Assembly (NCBI GenBank): GCA_963666465.1
Contig: OY762824.1
Coordinates: forward strand, 2,046,001-2,110,000
DNA from: VXYL01 sp963666465
GTDB taxonomy: Bacteria; Pseudomonadota; Gammaproteobacteria; Pseudomonadales; Azotimanducaceae
Length of the DNA: 64,000 bases
Reading direction: 5' to 3'
Shown here in pieces: positions 51,980-62,993 of the stretch. The position numbers and the translations under genes were made by a program. Within the stretch, counting starts at the first letter, position 1; the number at the start of each line of letters is the position of its first letter. The notes under the pieces were generated by a model, which did no database searches, had not been told where the DNA came from, and saw nothing but the letters and a program-made list of their open reading frames with translations.

Positions 51980-53033
51980 GGCTTGTTCCTTTCGCTTTCT
52001 GATGCGTGGTCCCATCTCCCGGCTCGCCGGTGACGTCTTGGAGCCACCCACTGCGAGGTAAGATGTCGCATGGTGACGGTCCAAGCCAATCCACCTTGCG
52101 TCCGACGGCAGCCTCCACTCGGCCCATCATTTCTAACGCCTCGGCTCCGAAGTAGTCCAGATGGTTCAGAACGATCTTCGTGGGTGCATTCGCCGCAATC
52201 GCGGCACGCACAACCTCGGCGTCGAAGTGACCCACCCGCCGAATCCGTTCGGTAACAGTGGTACGTTCGCAAAGCGCTGGCCGGCCAGCCGCCCGACCAA
52301 CCTGCCACCAAGTCGTCTCATTCGGAAGCGGCCCCGAATCTCCAGCAACCCGAATCGGAAACGCCCGAATTACGAGCACTACTTCATCCACGTCCAAAGG
52401 ACTCACCCCTGCCTCCGCCACAAACGTCGCCGCCGTCGTGTCCCGACTTGTGGCCTTCGGGTAATCCGCCGCCTGCAAGTTCGACAGCCCAAACCCTTGC
52501 GTCCCTTCCACGATCACCCGTTCGTCACCGTCCAGCGCTTCCCTAAGCACATCGCGCACCGGCCCCGTCGCGAATCGCTGCAAGAACGGATGGCATCGAG
52601 CAAGGTTGTCGCCAGACGACCGCTCTATCCGCTCCACAAGCGCCGCCCCCGTCCCGCTCGCCGTCGAGCCAATCCGCTTCGCAAGGCCGGAAGCCGCCTC
52701 CTGCTCCCTGTGCTCTTGCGTAATCACAAACGCCATCGGGTCGATGCGTAGCCGCTCCGGTGCCAGTCCAATGCGGTCGATTTCTTCCGCCAGAACATCG
52801 GCGTCGATCAAGGAACCAGGCCCCAGAACGCAAAGAACATCTGGCAAAAGTGCCGCAGTTGGCAAGTGGCGAAACGTGTGCTTGCGGCCTTCATCATCGT
52901 ACGCAGTGTGCCCAGCGTTGGATCCTCCTACACGCACGGCAACCCCAGCCCCCTGCCTCTTCGCCAGAAAGTGCGCGACCTTGCCCTTTCCTTCGGAACC
53001 AAATTGCGCACCGACGATCACGGTCACAGGCAT
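51966..53033 (-). CDS. Adenylosuccinate-synthetase homologue of PurZ type
   Basis: PurA joins Asp to IMP using GTP. Phage PurZ enzymes do the analogous step on dGMP, on the way to 2-aminoadenine (Z) in DNA. This 355-residue protein is about 75 residues shorter than PurA and similar in length to PurZ. The loop reads GAQFGSEGKGKVAHFLAKRQ: Ser13 replaces the catalytic Asp13 of E. coli GDEGKGK, as in PurZ. The catalytic His is kept (GGSNAGHT). The nucleotide site reads ADYPKATSRDTTAATFVAEA, with TSRD as in phage PurZ rather than PurA's TSSNTT. FPIRVAGDSGPLPNETTW and RTTVTERIRRVGHF follow. It lies 3 bp after the 719-residue fusion gene and overlaps the dUTPase-fold gene. Substrate is inferred. Confidence 0.8.
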   Translation of the reverse strand: MPVTVIVGAQFGSEGKGKVAHFLAKRQGAGVAVRVGGSNAGHTAYDDEGRKHTFRHLPTAALLPDVLCVLGPGSLIDADVLAEEIDRIGLAPERLRIDPMAFVITQEHREQEAASGLAKRIGSTASGTGAALVERIERSSGDNLARCHPFLQRFATGPVRDVLREALDGDERVIVEGTQGFGLSNLQAADYPKATSRDTTAATFVAEAGVSPLDVDEVVLVIRAFPIRVAGDSGPLPNETTWWQVGRAAGRPALCERTTVTERIRRVGHFDAEVVRAAIAANAPTKIVLNHLDYFGAEALEMMGRVEAAVGRKVDWLGPSPCDILPRSGWLQDVTGEPGDGTTHQKAKGTSHVRS

Positions 53034-53036
53034 TGG

Positions 53037-55196
53037 CTAGCCCTCCTCCTCATGCAGCCGAGCATCCAGTCTCTCGCCAAGCAGGTTGCGCATGTCGCCT
53101 CTAGAGCTGTCGTTGTCGACAGTCACGTCGGCCCAACGCGCCAAGTCACGAACCCCGCCTTCCACCTCATGTCGCGCCGCAGCGTCGAACTCCGCAGCAG
53201 AACCGCCGCCATTCGGGTATCTCTCGCGGCGCAGGCGTTTTGGGGCAGAGATATGGACGTGCCGAAACCTCGGCCCGAACCGTTCCACCCAGAATGCCCG
53301 GTCTTCCGGCCAACGGAGCCCGTCGATCACCAAATCAGCCTCGTCTTCCCCAAACCGGCAAAGCAAGCGGCTGTTCAGCCAGCGTTGTCCCGGATCGAGA
53401 TGCACAGCATGGCCTAGCCGCTGAAGTGTGTCCCGATCAGCCTGCTTCCCCTGCTCCGCCGCAAGGTCCGCCAGCACCCGGCTGTAGCGGCCGTAGCGGA
53501 AACCGACTGCCTCGAACATCCGCGCGGCCGTCGTCTTGCCTGCAGCGATAGGGCCGCCGATGCCGATGACGCGCCGCGGATGCACCGTTCGCTCTAGATC
53601 TGGCACGATCAGATAGTCCTCTTCGACCGTCCCGAGCCCTTCGAACTTCCCTGCCCAAAAGTAAAGCCCCACGATTGCCGCGGTGATGGCGTCGAGTTCG
53701 TCGTGCGTCACCTTTTGCCGAACGAAATCCCCGGTGATCCCAAACAGCTCCAGCCCCTTTTTCAGGTGCTCCACTCCGGCACCCTTCCGCGGGATGTTCA
53801 TGATGTCCTGCGCGGCACCCGGATAGCTTTCGATGACGGGAATGCCGCACTTGCGCAATGCGGTCGCCAACCGAATCCCGCGCGCTGTCAGGCGCTGCAT
53901 GCTGGGGATCAGGCACGGATAGACGTTGATGCCGCGTCGCTTCAGCGTCCGCTCGCAGATGCGCATGATGCCGAACTCGTCGCGCCCGGGGTCATGATCT
54001 TCGACCCGGATGCGCCCCGATGGCAGCGAAAGTGGCGAGTCGATTGACACGAGGTCCGGGCGAGCCTGTTCGACGGCCGCCATGATCTCGTCGTCCGTTC
54101 CGATCATTTGCGTTTTGGCGAGCGGCCCGCGCAGTTCGCACCAACCGCTCGGCCTTGACTCGGACCCGGTAAGGTCGATTCCAACCACGCAGACTTCCGC
54201 CGGCATCGCAAGTATCAGCCTGTCATACGTCATCGCCGAGCCGACCGGGCTCGAAAATGCCGGTACACGCACACTCCCGGACGAGCCATCGAGGCGCAGC
54301 CTCGCCGGACTGCGGGCGAAGCTACCTGCGAACGTCGCAACCGCGTCGTTTTCGTCCGCCGCAATCTGCCCAACGGCGTGATCCAAAATGGGCTTCATGC
54401 CCTCGACATCGGCGTGGTTGTAGCGAACCAGTCTTTCACCGGCCTCCACGTTACCGGAGATGTACTCGTACCAGAGCAGAACCGCTTGGGCACCGTCAAT
54501 GTCCCCGACGCCGTCGGGCCGCTCCACATCCAGCGCCGTCTCCACTTCCTTCTGTCCGCCGGCCAAAGACGCCCTGCGAACGAGGTACCGGAGATCGACG
54601 TGCGCCGCTGGCAGCCGGATGCCGGGCACGTATTTCGTCAGGAATTTGAGGTCGAAGAGGGTGCCGTTGAAGGTGACGATGCACTTGGCCCGCTCGATGA
54701 GGTCGATTGCCGCGTTGTCACCGTCGTCGCCGGTTCCCATGACGTAGCAGGCGTATTCGTCGCCTCTGGCGCAGCCGATCAGCGTGATCGTGTCGTAGTG
54801 GAGGCTCAGGCCCGTCGTCTCAATGTCTAGGAACACAGTCTGCGCCGCGAACGACGTGGCGATTCGAAAGTGCTCCCGAGGTGGAAGCCGCTCGGCAAAG
54901 AATTCCGTGTCTTCGGCGTCAAGGGCTCTGCGCGAAGCCTCGATGGCTTCAAGCATTGGGTCCATGGGAGGGCCAAAGAGCACCCTCTGCCCGCTACGGG
55001 CCACTTCGAGGTCGTCCCACGTCTCGATCCCCCCATCCCAGAGCTTGCGCTCGGTGCGCAACCCAATTCGTGGCAGGTGGAGGAACGTACGTTCCAGCGG
55101 GCGGATCGACCGATCTACACTTGCGTCGAACCGATCGGCGGCGGGGTTGAGCTGAGAGTTCTGGCGCAATCCGTCCAACTCAAGCGTAGGACGCAT
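53037..55196 (-). CDS. YprB-type exonuclease - DUF429 - P-loop kinase fusion protein
   Basis: The 719-residue protein has three domains in order. Residues about 35-270: a helix-hairpin-like segment (LPRIGLRTERKLWDGGIETW) and a DnaQ/RNase H-like YprB exonuclease with D124/E126 (VFLDIETTGL), D182 (TFNGTLFDLKFL) and D263 (YNHADVEGM). Residues about 335-525: DUF429, an RNase H-fold domain, with D341 (GIDLTG), D386 (SIDSPLSLPSG), ESYPGA and HDELDAITAAIVG. Residues about 540-719: a nucleotide-kinase-like domain with Walker A GIGGPIAAGKTTAA, resembling dephospho-CoA or deoxynucleotide monophosphate kinases. The ATG at 55196 has an AGAGG site; the open frame extends upstream to 55463. First gene of the operon with the PurZ-like gene. 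Confidence 0.8.
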   Translation of the reverse strand: MRPTLELDGLRQNSQLNPAADRFDASVDRSIRPLERTFLHLPRIGLRTERKLWDGGIETWDDLEVARSGQRVLFGPPMDPMLEAIEASRRALDAEDTEFFAERLPPREHFRIATSFAAQTVFLDIETTGLSLHYDTITLIGCARGDEYACYVMGTGDDGDNAAIDLIERAKCIVTFNGTLFDLKFLTKYVPGIRLPAAHVDLRYLVRRASLAGGQKEVETALDVERPDGVGDIDGAQAVLLWYEYISGNVEAGERLVRYNHADVEGMKPILDHAVGQIAADENDAVATFAGSFARSPARLRLDGSSGSVRVPAFSSPVGSAMTYDRLILAMPAEVCVVGIDLTGSESRPSGWCELRGPLAKTQMIGTDDEIMAAVEQARPDLVSIDSPLSLPSGRIRVEDHDPGRDEFGIMRICERTLKRRGINVYPCLIPSMQRLTARGIRLATALRKCGIPVIESYPGAAQDIMNIPRKGAGVEHLKKGLELFGITGDFVRQKVTHDELDAITAAIVGLYFWAGKFEGLGTVEEDYLIVPDLERTVHPRRVIGIGGPIAAGKTTAARMFEAVGFRYGRYSRVLADLAAEQGKQADRDTLQRLGHAVHLDPGQRWLNSRLLCRFGEDEADLVIDGLRWPEDRAFWVERFGPRFRHVHISAPKRLRRERYPNGGGSAAEFDAAARHEVEGGVRDLARWADVTVDNDSSRGDMRNLLGERLDARLHEEEG

Positions 55197-55501
55197 GTCA
55201 AGCCTCTGCGGATTGGCTCCCTGCGACGCCATGGATACGAGCATACCAGTAGCAGCGTGACTGGTGGTTGGTGAGGCAAGAGACGCAGCGAGCAGGTGAG
55301 TTGCGAGGCCATGGACGCGTCTCAAGGTCACTTGGATGGCGCGGCGAGTCGCCCATCGGCGGACGTCTTTCCCGGTAAACAGCCCGGCGGCCGCATCGAC
55401 GGAGTTCCGTGCGGTCCGCGCATGCATTCGCCCCCGTGAGGCCCGCCTCTTCCGAAGGCGCATCTGCTACGATCCGGGCTTCGGCACCAAGAGGCAGGGC
55501 A
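55197..55501. other. Divergent intergenic region, likely promoters
   Basis: About 305 bp separate the PurZ-like operon (minus) from the MaoC cluster (plus). An open minus-strand frame continues through most of it without family-like sequence, so an N-terminal extension of the fusion protein cannot be fully excluded. No clear hairpin or dyad was found. Confidence 0.4.
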
Positions 55502-55999
55502 GTGAGCGACGAGGCGATTACATACGTCACGGACGAGATGCGCGCCGCGCAAGGGGTGTGGGGCGAGTCGCGCACGGCGCCGCCCATCACGGAAACCGAC
55601 ATCCGTCGCTGGGCCATGGCCACGCATTACCCCGAAACTCCGCCACGCATCTACTGGGATGCCGAATACGCCGCCGCCACGCGCTGGGGTGGCATCATCG
55701 CGCCGCCGGATTTCAATCCTTTCGCCTGGCCCGTGGAACGCCCCAAGGGCGGTTCGCCGGCACTCGCCGGCCAGCGTCCCGACGGCAAGCCTCTCACCGG
55801 CATGAACGGCGGCCAGACCGACACCTACGGCGCACCCATGCGCCCCGGTGATGTCATCAGCGCCCGCACACGGCTGGTGGACTGGAATGAGCGCGAAGGT
55901 CGCTTGGGGCACACGCTTTACGTTCGGAGCGAAATCGAGTGGCGCAACCAGAACGGCGAACTCGTCAAGACCCGAATGTCCATCGGCATCCGCTACTGA
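55502..55999 (+). CDS. MaoC/FAS1-like hydratase N-terminal-domain protein
   Basis: The 165-residue protein starts at a GTG with GAGGCAGGG upstream. It shows the hot-dog-fold FAS1-like dehydratase domain: ITETDIRRWAMATHYPETPP, IYWDAEYAAATRWGGIIAPP and DTYGAPMRPGDVISARTRLV, with WRNQNGELVKTRMSIGIRY at the end. It pairs with the MaoC-C protein encoded 39 bp downstream; such split heterodimers hydrate enoyl-CoAs. The specific substrate is unknown. First gene of a plus-strand catabolic cluster. Confidence 0.85.
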   Translation: MSDEAITYVTDEMRAAQGVWGESRTAPPITETDIRRWAMATHYPETPPRIYWDAEYAAATRWGGIIAPPDFNPFAWPVERPKGGSPALAGQRPDGKPLTGMNGGQTDTYGAPMRPGDVISARTRLVDWNEREGRLGHTLYVRSEIEWRNQNGELVKTRMSIGIRY

Positions 56000-56038
56000 T
56001 CGAAGCACCTGGCGCGAGCCAATCCACAGGAGACAACC

Positions 56039-56455
56039 ATGACTGTCAGCTATGAACAGATCAAGATCGGCGACAAGCTGCCGGATTGGTCCCGCAAGAC
56101 CGGCTTCGCGGAGTGGAACCGCTACGCCGCCGTGAATGAGGAGTTCGTCCCCTTCCACATGGACGACGAGGCCGGCCGTCGCGCCGGCAACGAGCAGGGC
56201 GCCTTCGGCATGGGCAACCTGCGCTATGCCTACATCGTCAACGCCTTGCGCGAGTGGATCGGCGACGACGCCATCGTCCGCGAGGTCGGCTGCCAGTACC
56301 GCGCCATCAACCAGAAGGACGATGTGCTCACGGTCACGGGCGAAGTCACGGCGAAGAAAGCCGAAGACGGCGAGAACCGCGTGTATCTCGACATCAACGT
56401 CGTCACGCAAACGGGTGCTCCGACCTGCCCGGGCCACGCGGTGGTGGCGCTGTAG
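56039..56455 (+). CDS. MaoC-like hydratase, C-terminal partner
   Basis: The 138-residue hot-dog-fold protein contains FAEWNRYAAVNEEFVPFHMD, in which the N/H region matches the hydratase-2 motif position (D..N..H), then GAFGMGNLRYAYIVNALREW and ENRVYLDINVVTQTGAPTCP. With the preceding protein it should form a two-subunit (R)-enoyl-CoA hydratase-like enzyme. The ATG follows an AGGAGACAACC site, the strongest in the cluster. Confidence 0.85.
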   Translation: MTVSYEQIKIGDKLPDWSRKTGFAEWNRYAAVNEEFVPFHMDDEAGRRAGNEQGAFGMGNLRYAYIVNALREWIGDDAIVREVGCQYRAINQKDDVLTVTGEVTAKKAEDGENRVYLDINVVTQTGAPTCPGHAVVAL

Positions 56456-56560
56456 GGACGCGTCCCGTAGGGGCGACGCATGCGTCGCCCGTGTCCGGCT
56501 GCCGACAACGCGCCTTTGAGGCCCGATGGAGGGCATGATGGCCTTACTCCGGTGCGGCCC
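56455..56560. repeat. Tandem perfect palindromes (REP-like)
   Basis: Two perfect palindromes follow the MaoC stop: GGGACGCGTCCC (56455-56466) and GGGCGACGCATGCGTCGCCC (56471-56490). A GGAGGGCATGATGGCC dyad near 56525 follows. They may terminate or stabilise the MaoC transcript before the amidohydrolase gene. Confidence 0.6.
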
Positions 56561-56592
56561 GTCTTGACGGCATGACATTCGACGAGGGCAAC

Positions 56593-57750
56593 ATGACCTA
56601 CGCCGGCGAACGCACGATCTTCGATGCCGACAGCCACCTCATGGAGCTGCCGGACTTCCTCTCGCGCCACGTTGAATCCGACATGCGCGAGCGCATCCCG
56701 TCACTCGACGACATTCGGCTGGCGGACGTGGGCGACCAGATGCGCTCCTTCGACGGCGCCGAGGGCCATGCCCCGGATGTCGTGCGAGAACTCACCGCGC
56801 TCGGCGACAGGCTCACCCGCGGCCCCAAGTGGCATCAGGCGCTGGGCTCCTTCAGCGGCACCGAACGCGGCCTGGCCCTCGACCTCCTCGGCTTCGAACG
56901 GCAGGTGATCTTCTCCTCCTTCTGCGCCACCAAGATCTTCGGCACCGAAGACGTGCCGGCCCGCTACGCCGCGGCCGACGCCCACAACCGCGCCATGGCC
57001 GAGTTCTGCGCCGGCGACTCCCGCCTGATCGGCGTGGCCATGGCGCCGCTCGACGACCCGAACCGCGCCCTCGCCAGCATCGACGCTGCCTTGGCACTCG
57101 GTCTCGGCGCGATGTGGATCCCCTCCCACGCCCCCGGCGGACGCTCGCCAGGTCATCGGGATCACGACGCCATCTGGCGGCGGCTCCAGGACAGGCGCAC
57201 CCCGTTCATCCTCCATGTCGGCAGTTCCAGCCTCAGCATCCCGAACGAGTGGATGAACGACGGCCACTCGGAACGCATGAGCGCCCGTGGCCGCGCCGAG
57301 GTGATCGGCTCGAAGGACCTCACCGTCATCTTCCACTCCGCGCAACGCTTCATCTCGACGCTGGTGCTCGACGGCGTGCTGGAACGGTTCCCGAAGCTCA
57401 CCGGCGGCGTGATCGAGCTAGGCGCGGGTTGGGTGCCAGACACGATCCGCCGGCTCGACCACGCCGTGGACATCTGGGCCCGCTCCGAGCCACACCTAGC
57501 CGAGTTCCAGCGCAAACCCTCCGAACAGTTCCGCGACCAACTGCGCTTCACGCCCTACCCGTTCGAGGATGTGGGGCAACTGATTCGCGAGTCCATGCCG
57601 GAACTGTATCTCTTCTCGTCCGACTACCCTCACGCCGAAGGCGGACGCGACCCCGTCGGCCGCTTCACGAGGGCCTTGGAAGGAACCGAGCCGGAGCGAC
57701 AGGCCGCCTTCTTCGCCGACAACGCCCGCACGCTCTACCCCGCATCATGA
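56593..57750 (+). CDS. Amidohydrolase-2 family metal-dependent hydrolase
   Basis: The 385-residue TIM-barrel protein belongs to the amidohydrolase_2/ACMSD-like family. The N-terminal metal motif is unusual (FDADSHLMELP, where DxHxH is common), followed by GFERQVIFSSFC, IGVAMAPLDDPNRALASIDA, FILHVGSSS (metal His), LTVIFHSAQRFISTLVLDGV and ELYLFSSDYPHAEGGRDP (catalytic Asp region, SDYPH). This subfamily includes decarboxylases and hydrolases of aromatic or carboxylic substrates. The ATG at 56593 has GAGGG at good spacing; an upstream ATG at 56572 is possible. It overlaps the esterase gene by 4 nt. Confidence 0.87.
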   Translation: MTYAGERTIFDADSHLMELPDFLSRHVESDMRERIPSLDDIRLADVGDQMRSFDGAEGHAPDVVRELTALGDRLTRGPKWHQALGSFSGTERGLALDLLGFERQVIFSSFCATKIFGTEDVPARYAAADAHNRAMAEFCAGDSRLIGVAMAPLDDPNRALASIDAALALGLGAMWIPSHAPGGRSPGHRDHDAIWRRLQDRRTPFILHVGSSSLSIPNEWMNDGHSERMSARGRAEVIGSKDLTVIFHSAQRFISTLVLDGVLERFPKLTGGVIELGAGWVPDTIRRLDHAVDIWARSEPHLAEFQRKPSEQFRDQLRFTPYPFEDVGQLIRESMPELYLFSSDYPHAEGGRDPVGRFTRALEGTEPERQAAFFADNARTLYPAS

Positions 57751-58760
57751 GCGGTGCTTCCGGGCTCGGTCGGCGTGTGTTGCTCAAGGCCGCATCCGCC
57801 ACGCTGCTGCTCACTCCATCGCGCTCGTTCGCCACAAACGCAGGGGAGTCGTCTGCCATGCCAGAGAAGGCCCGCGCCACCGTCCTCGACCGCTCCTTCG
57901 CAACCGACCTCGTCCCTGGCGACTGCGAATACCGGGTCGCGCTGCCGCCGGGCTACGCAGCCGAGCGCGAGTCTCCCTACCCGTTCCTGCTCGTGATGCA
58001 CGGAGGAGGCGGCAGCCGCGACTTCCTCTCCGCGGTGCTTCCAGCGCTTGAAGAGGCGTGGAACGCCGGCAACCTCGACCCTTGCGTGGCCGCCTGCATG
58101 ACGGCCGCCCGCTCCTTCTACATGGACTACCGGGACGGCACCGAGAGCTGGGAGACCCTCATGGTCACCGAGTTCCTCAGCGCCGTGCGCGACGAGTTCC
58201 ATTGCGCCACGGAGCGCGGCAAGGTGGCGGTGACCGGCGTCTCCATGGGCGGCATGGGCAGCCTCCGCCTCGCCTTCAAGCACCCGCACCTCGTCGGCAC
58301 GGTGGCCTCGCTGGAGCCAGCCACCGAGTCGAGCCTCGCCTACGAATCGCTGACGCCCGTGGACACCTTCTATCGCCAGGACATGTACATGGAGAAGTTC
58401 GGCAAGGACGGCCGGATCGACACCGAGTACTGGGCCGCCAACAACCCGGCGACGATTGCCGCGACGGCGCCCGAGAGACTGCGCAACACCGCCATCTACA
58501 TCGAGGCCGGCAGCGAAGACGGCTTCGAGCTGCACCGAGGCACCGAGTTCGTCCACCGCGTTCTCTGGGACAACGACATCAAGCACGAGTACCACCACAT
58601 CCTCGGCGCCGACCACATCGGCAAGACCCTGGAAGAACGCACCCGCTACGCTCTCGACTTCATCGGCCGCCAATGGAATCCGCCGCCCGCGGACCAGGAG
58701 GTGGCCGAGTTCCGCCGGCTCATCGCCCCCATGCGGCAGCAAGCCGGTCTCGAACCGTAG
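57747..58760 (+). CDS. Tat-exported alpha/beta-hydrolase (esterase D-like)
   Basis: The 337-residue protein has a twin-arginine-type signal: GLGRRVLLKAASATLLLTPS, then cleavage near SFA. The mature part is an esterase/feruloyl-esterase-like hydrolase with LLVMHGGGGSRDFLSAVLPA (oxyanion region), nucleophile elbow AVTGVSMGGMGSLRL (Ser in GVSMGG), acid EAGSEDGFELH and His in LGADHIGKT. It is predicted to act in the periplasm, so it may process a substrate before uptake while the overlapping amidohydrolase acts inside; this is inference. Confidence 0.87.
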   Translation: MSGASGLGRRVLLKAASATLLLTPSRSFATNAGESSAMPEKARATVLDRSFATDLVPGDCEYRVALPPGYAAERESPYPFLLVMHGGGGSRDFLSAVLPALEEAWNAGNLDPCVAACMTAARSFYMDYRDGTESWETLMVTEFLSAVRDEFHCATERGKVAVTGVSMGGMGSLRLAFKHPHLVGTVASLEPATESSLAYESLTPVDTFYRQDMYMEKFGKDGRIDTEYWAANNPATIAATAPERLRNTAIYIEAGSEDGFELHRGTEFVHRVLWDNDIKHEYHHILGADHIGKTLEERTRYALDFIGRQWNPPPADQEVAEFRRLIAPMRQQAGLEP

Positions 58761-59058
58761 CTTGGCGCTCGCGCGGCAAGTCGATCGGCGCTGACCCGCG
58801 TCGCCAATGTCCAAGGCCGCACAAGGCGTCAATGTTGCACAGGGCGCGGTGGCGATGAACTACAGACCGGCGCGGGATTCCGCAGCACGCTGGGCCGGTC
58901 CAGCGACAGCCGAGCCAGGCAAGTGCCGCGAGCGTTCAAGCATCCCGTCGCCCCAACCCGGCGACACCAGCCCGCCGGCAGTTCGCGCAGCCGGCAGCCG
59001 ACGCGCGCCTGTGCTAACGTCCTCTCCGTCGGCCGGCGTCGTGCCCGAGGAGAACGCC

Positions 59059-59787
59059 ATGCCCACCGCCCCGCAGCCCCTTCCCGCCCCCGCGCACGGC
59101 CGGCCCGCGTCGCCGCAGCCCACGTCGGTCGAGTACCCGGAATCGGACGGTAGGCCGATGGCCGAGACGGACCTTCACCGGCGCGTCATCCTCGACGTCT
59201 CCACCGCGCTCGAAAGCCGCTACCGCAGCCGGGCGGACGTGTACGTCGGCGGCGACCTGATGATGTACTACGTGGAGGGGAACAGGAAGCTCTCGATCTC
59301 GCCGGACGTGTTCGTCGCCTTCGGCCCCTCTCCGGAGCCGCCGCGCCGGGTGTGGAAAACCTGGGAGGAGGGCAAGCTTGCCGACTTCGCGCTGGAGGTG
59401 ACCTCGAAGGGCACCCGCGCGAGGGACGGCGGGCGGAAACGCCGGCTTTGCGAGCACCTGGAGGTCACGGAGTACTGGCGGTTCGACCCCACGGGGGAAT
59501 ACCACGATCCGGTGCTGCAGGGCCATCGCCTGAACGCCGGCGGCACCTACGAGCCTGTGCCGCTGGCGACGACGGCCGAAGGAATGCTCTGCGGCGAGTC
59601 GAAGGTGCTCGCACTGCGTCTGTGCGCGCACGACAACCTCCTGCGCCTGTTCGACCCGCGCACCTGCAACTTCCTGCAGACGAACAAGGAAAAGGACGCG
59701 GCCCTCGCGGAGGAACGCCGGGCCCGCGAGGCCGCCGAGGCGGAAGTCGAGCAACTCAAGCGCCGCCTCGCCCTCAACCTCGACTGA
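59059..59787 (+). CDS. Uma2-family (PD-(D/E)XK) endonuclease
   Basis: The 242-residue protein's Uma2 core reads AETDLHRRVILDVSTALESR, YVGGDLMMYYVEGN, then ISPDVFVAFG (D83) and FALEVTSKGTRARD (E113, K117), with RRLCEHLEVTEYWRFDPTGE. These are the residues of the PD-(D/E)XK nuclease fold. A Pro-rich N-terminal tail (about 1-30) and a charged coiled-coil tail (EERRAREAAEAEVEQLKRRL) flank it. Uma2 proteins are numerous in some phyla and their role is unknown. The ATG has GAGGAG upstream. Convergent with uvrA. Confidence 0.88.
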   Translation: MPTAPQPLPAPAHGRPASPQPTSVEYPESDGRPMAETDLHRRVILDVSTALESRYRSRADVYVGGDLMMYYVEGNRKLSISPDVFVAFGPSPEPPRRVWKTWEEGKLADFALEVTSKGTRARDGGRKRRLCEHLEVTEYWRFDPTGEYHDPVLQGHRLNAGGTYEPVPLATTAEGMLCGESKVLALRLCAHDNLLRLFDPRTCNFLQTNKEKDAALAEERRAREAAEAEVEQLKRRLALNLD

Positions 59788-59829
59788 ACCCCGAGGCATC
59801 CGCGGACGCTGCCTGCACGCGAGGGTTCC

Positions 59830-62847
<3,018 letters not shown>

Positions 62848-62993
62848 TGACCTCCCTCGAGAACTTCGGCGATTTCGACATCGTAGCAGCCCGTAGATCG
62901 ACGCCGAGCTCCAGAGGCTGGGGCACCTTCTTCTTGATGCCGCGCCTATCCGGCGCTATCGTCGCCCGCCGCCGCTTTCGAGGCTCGCCGGCC

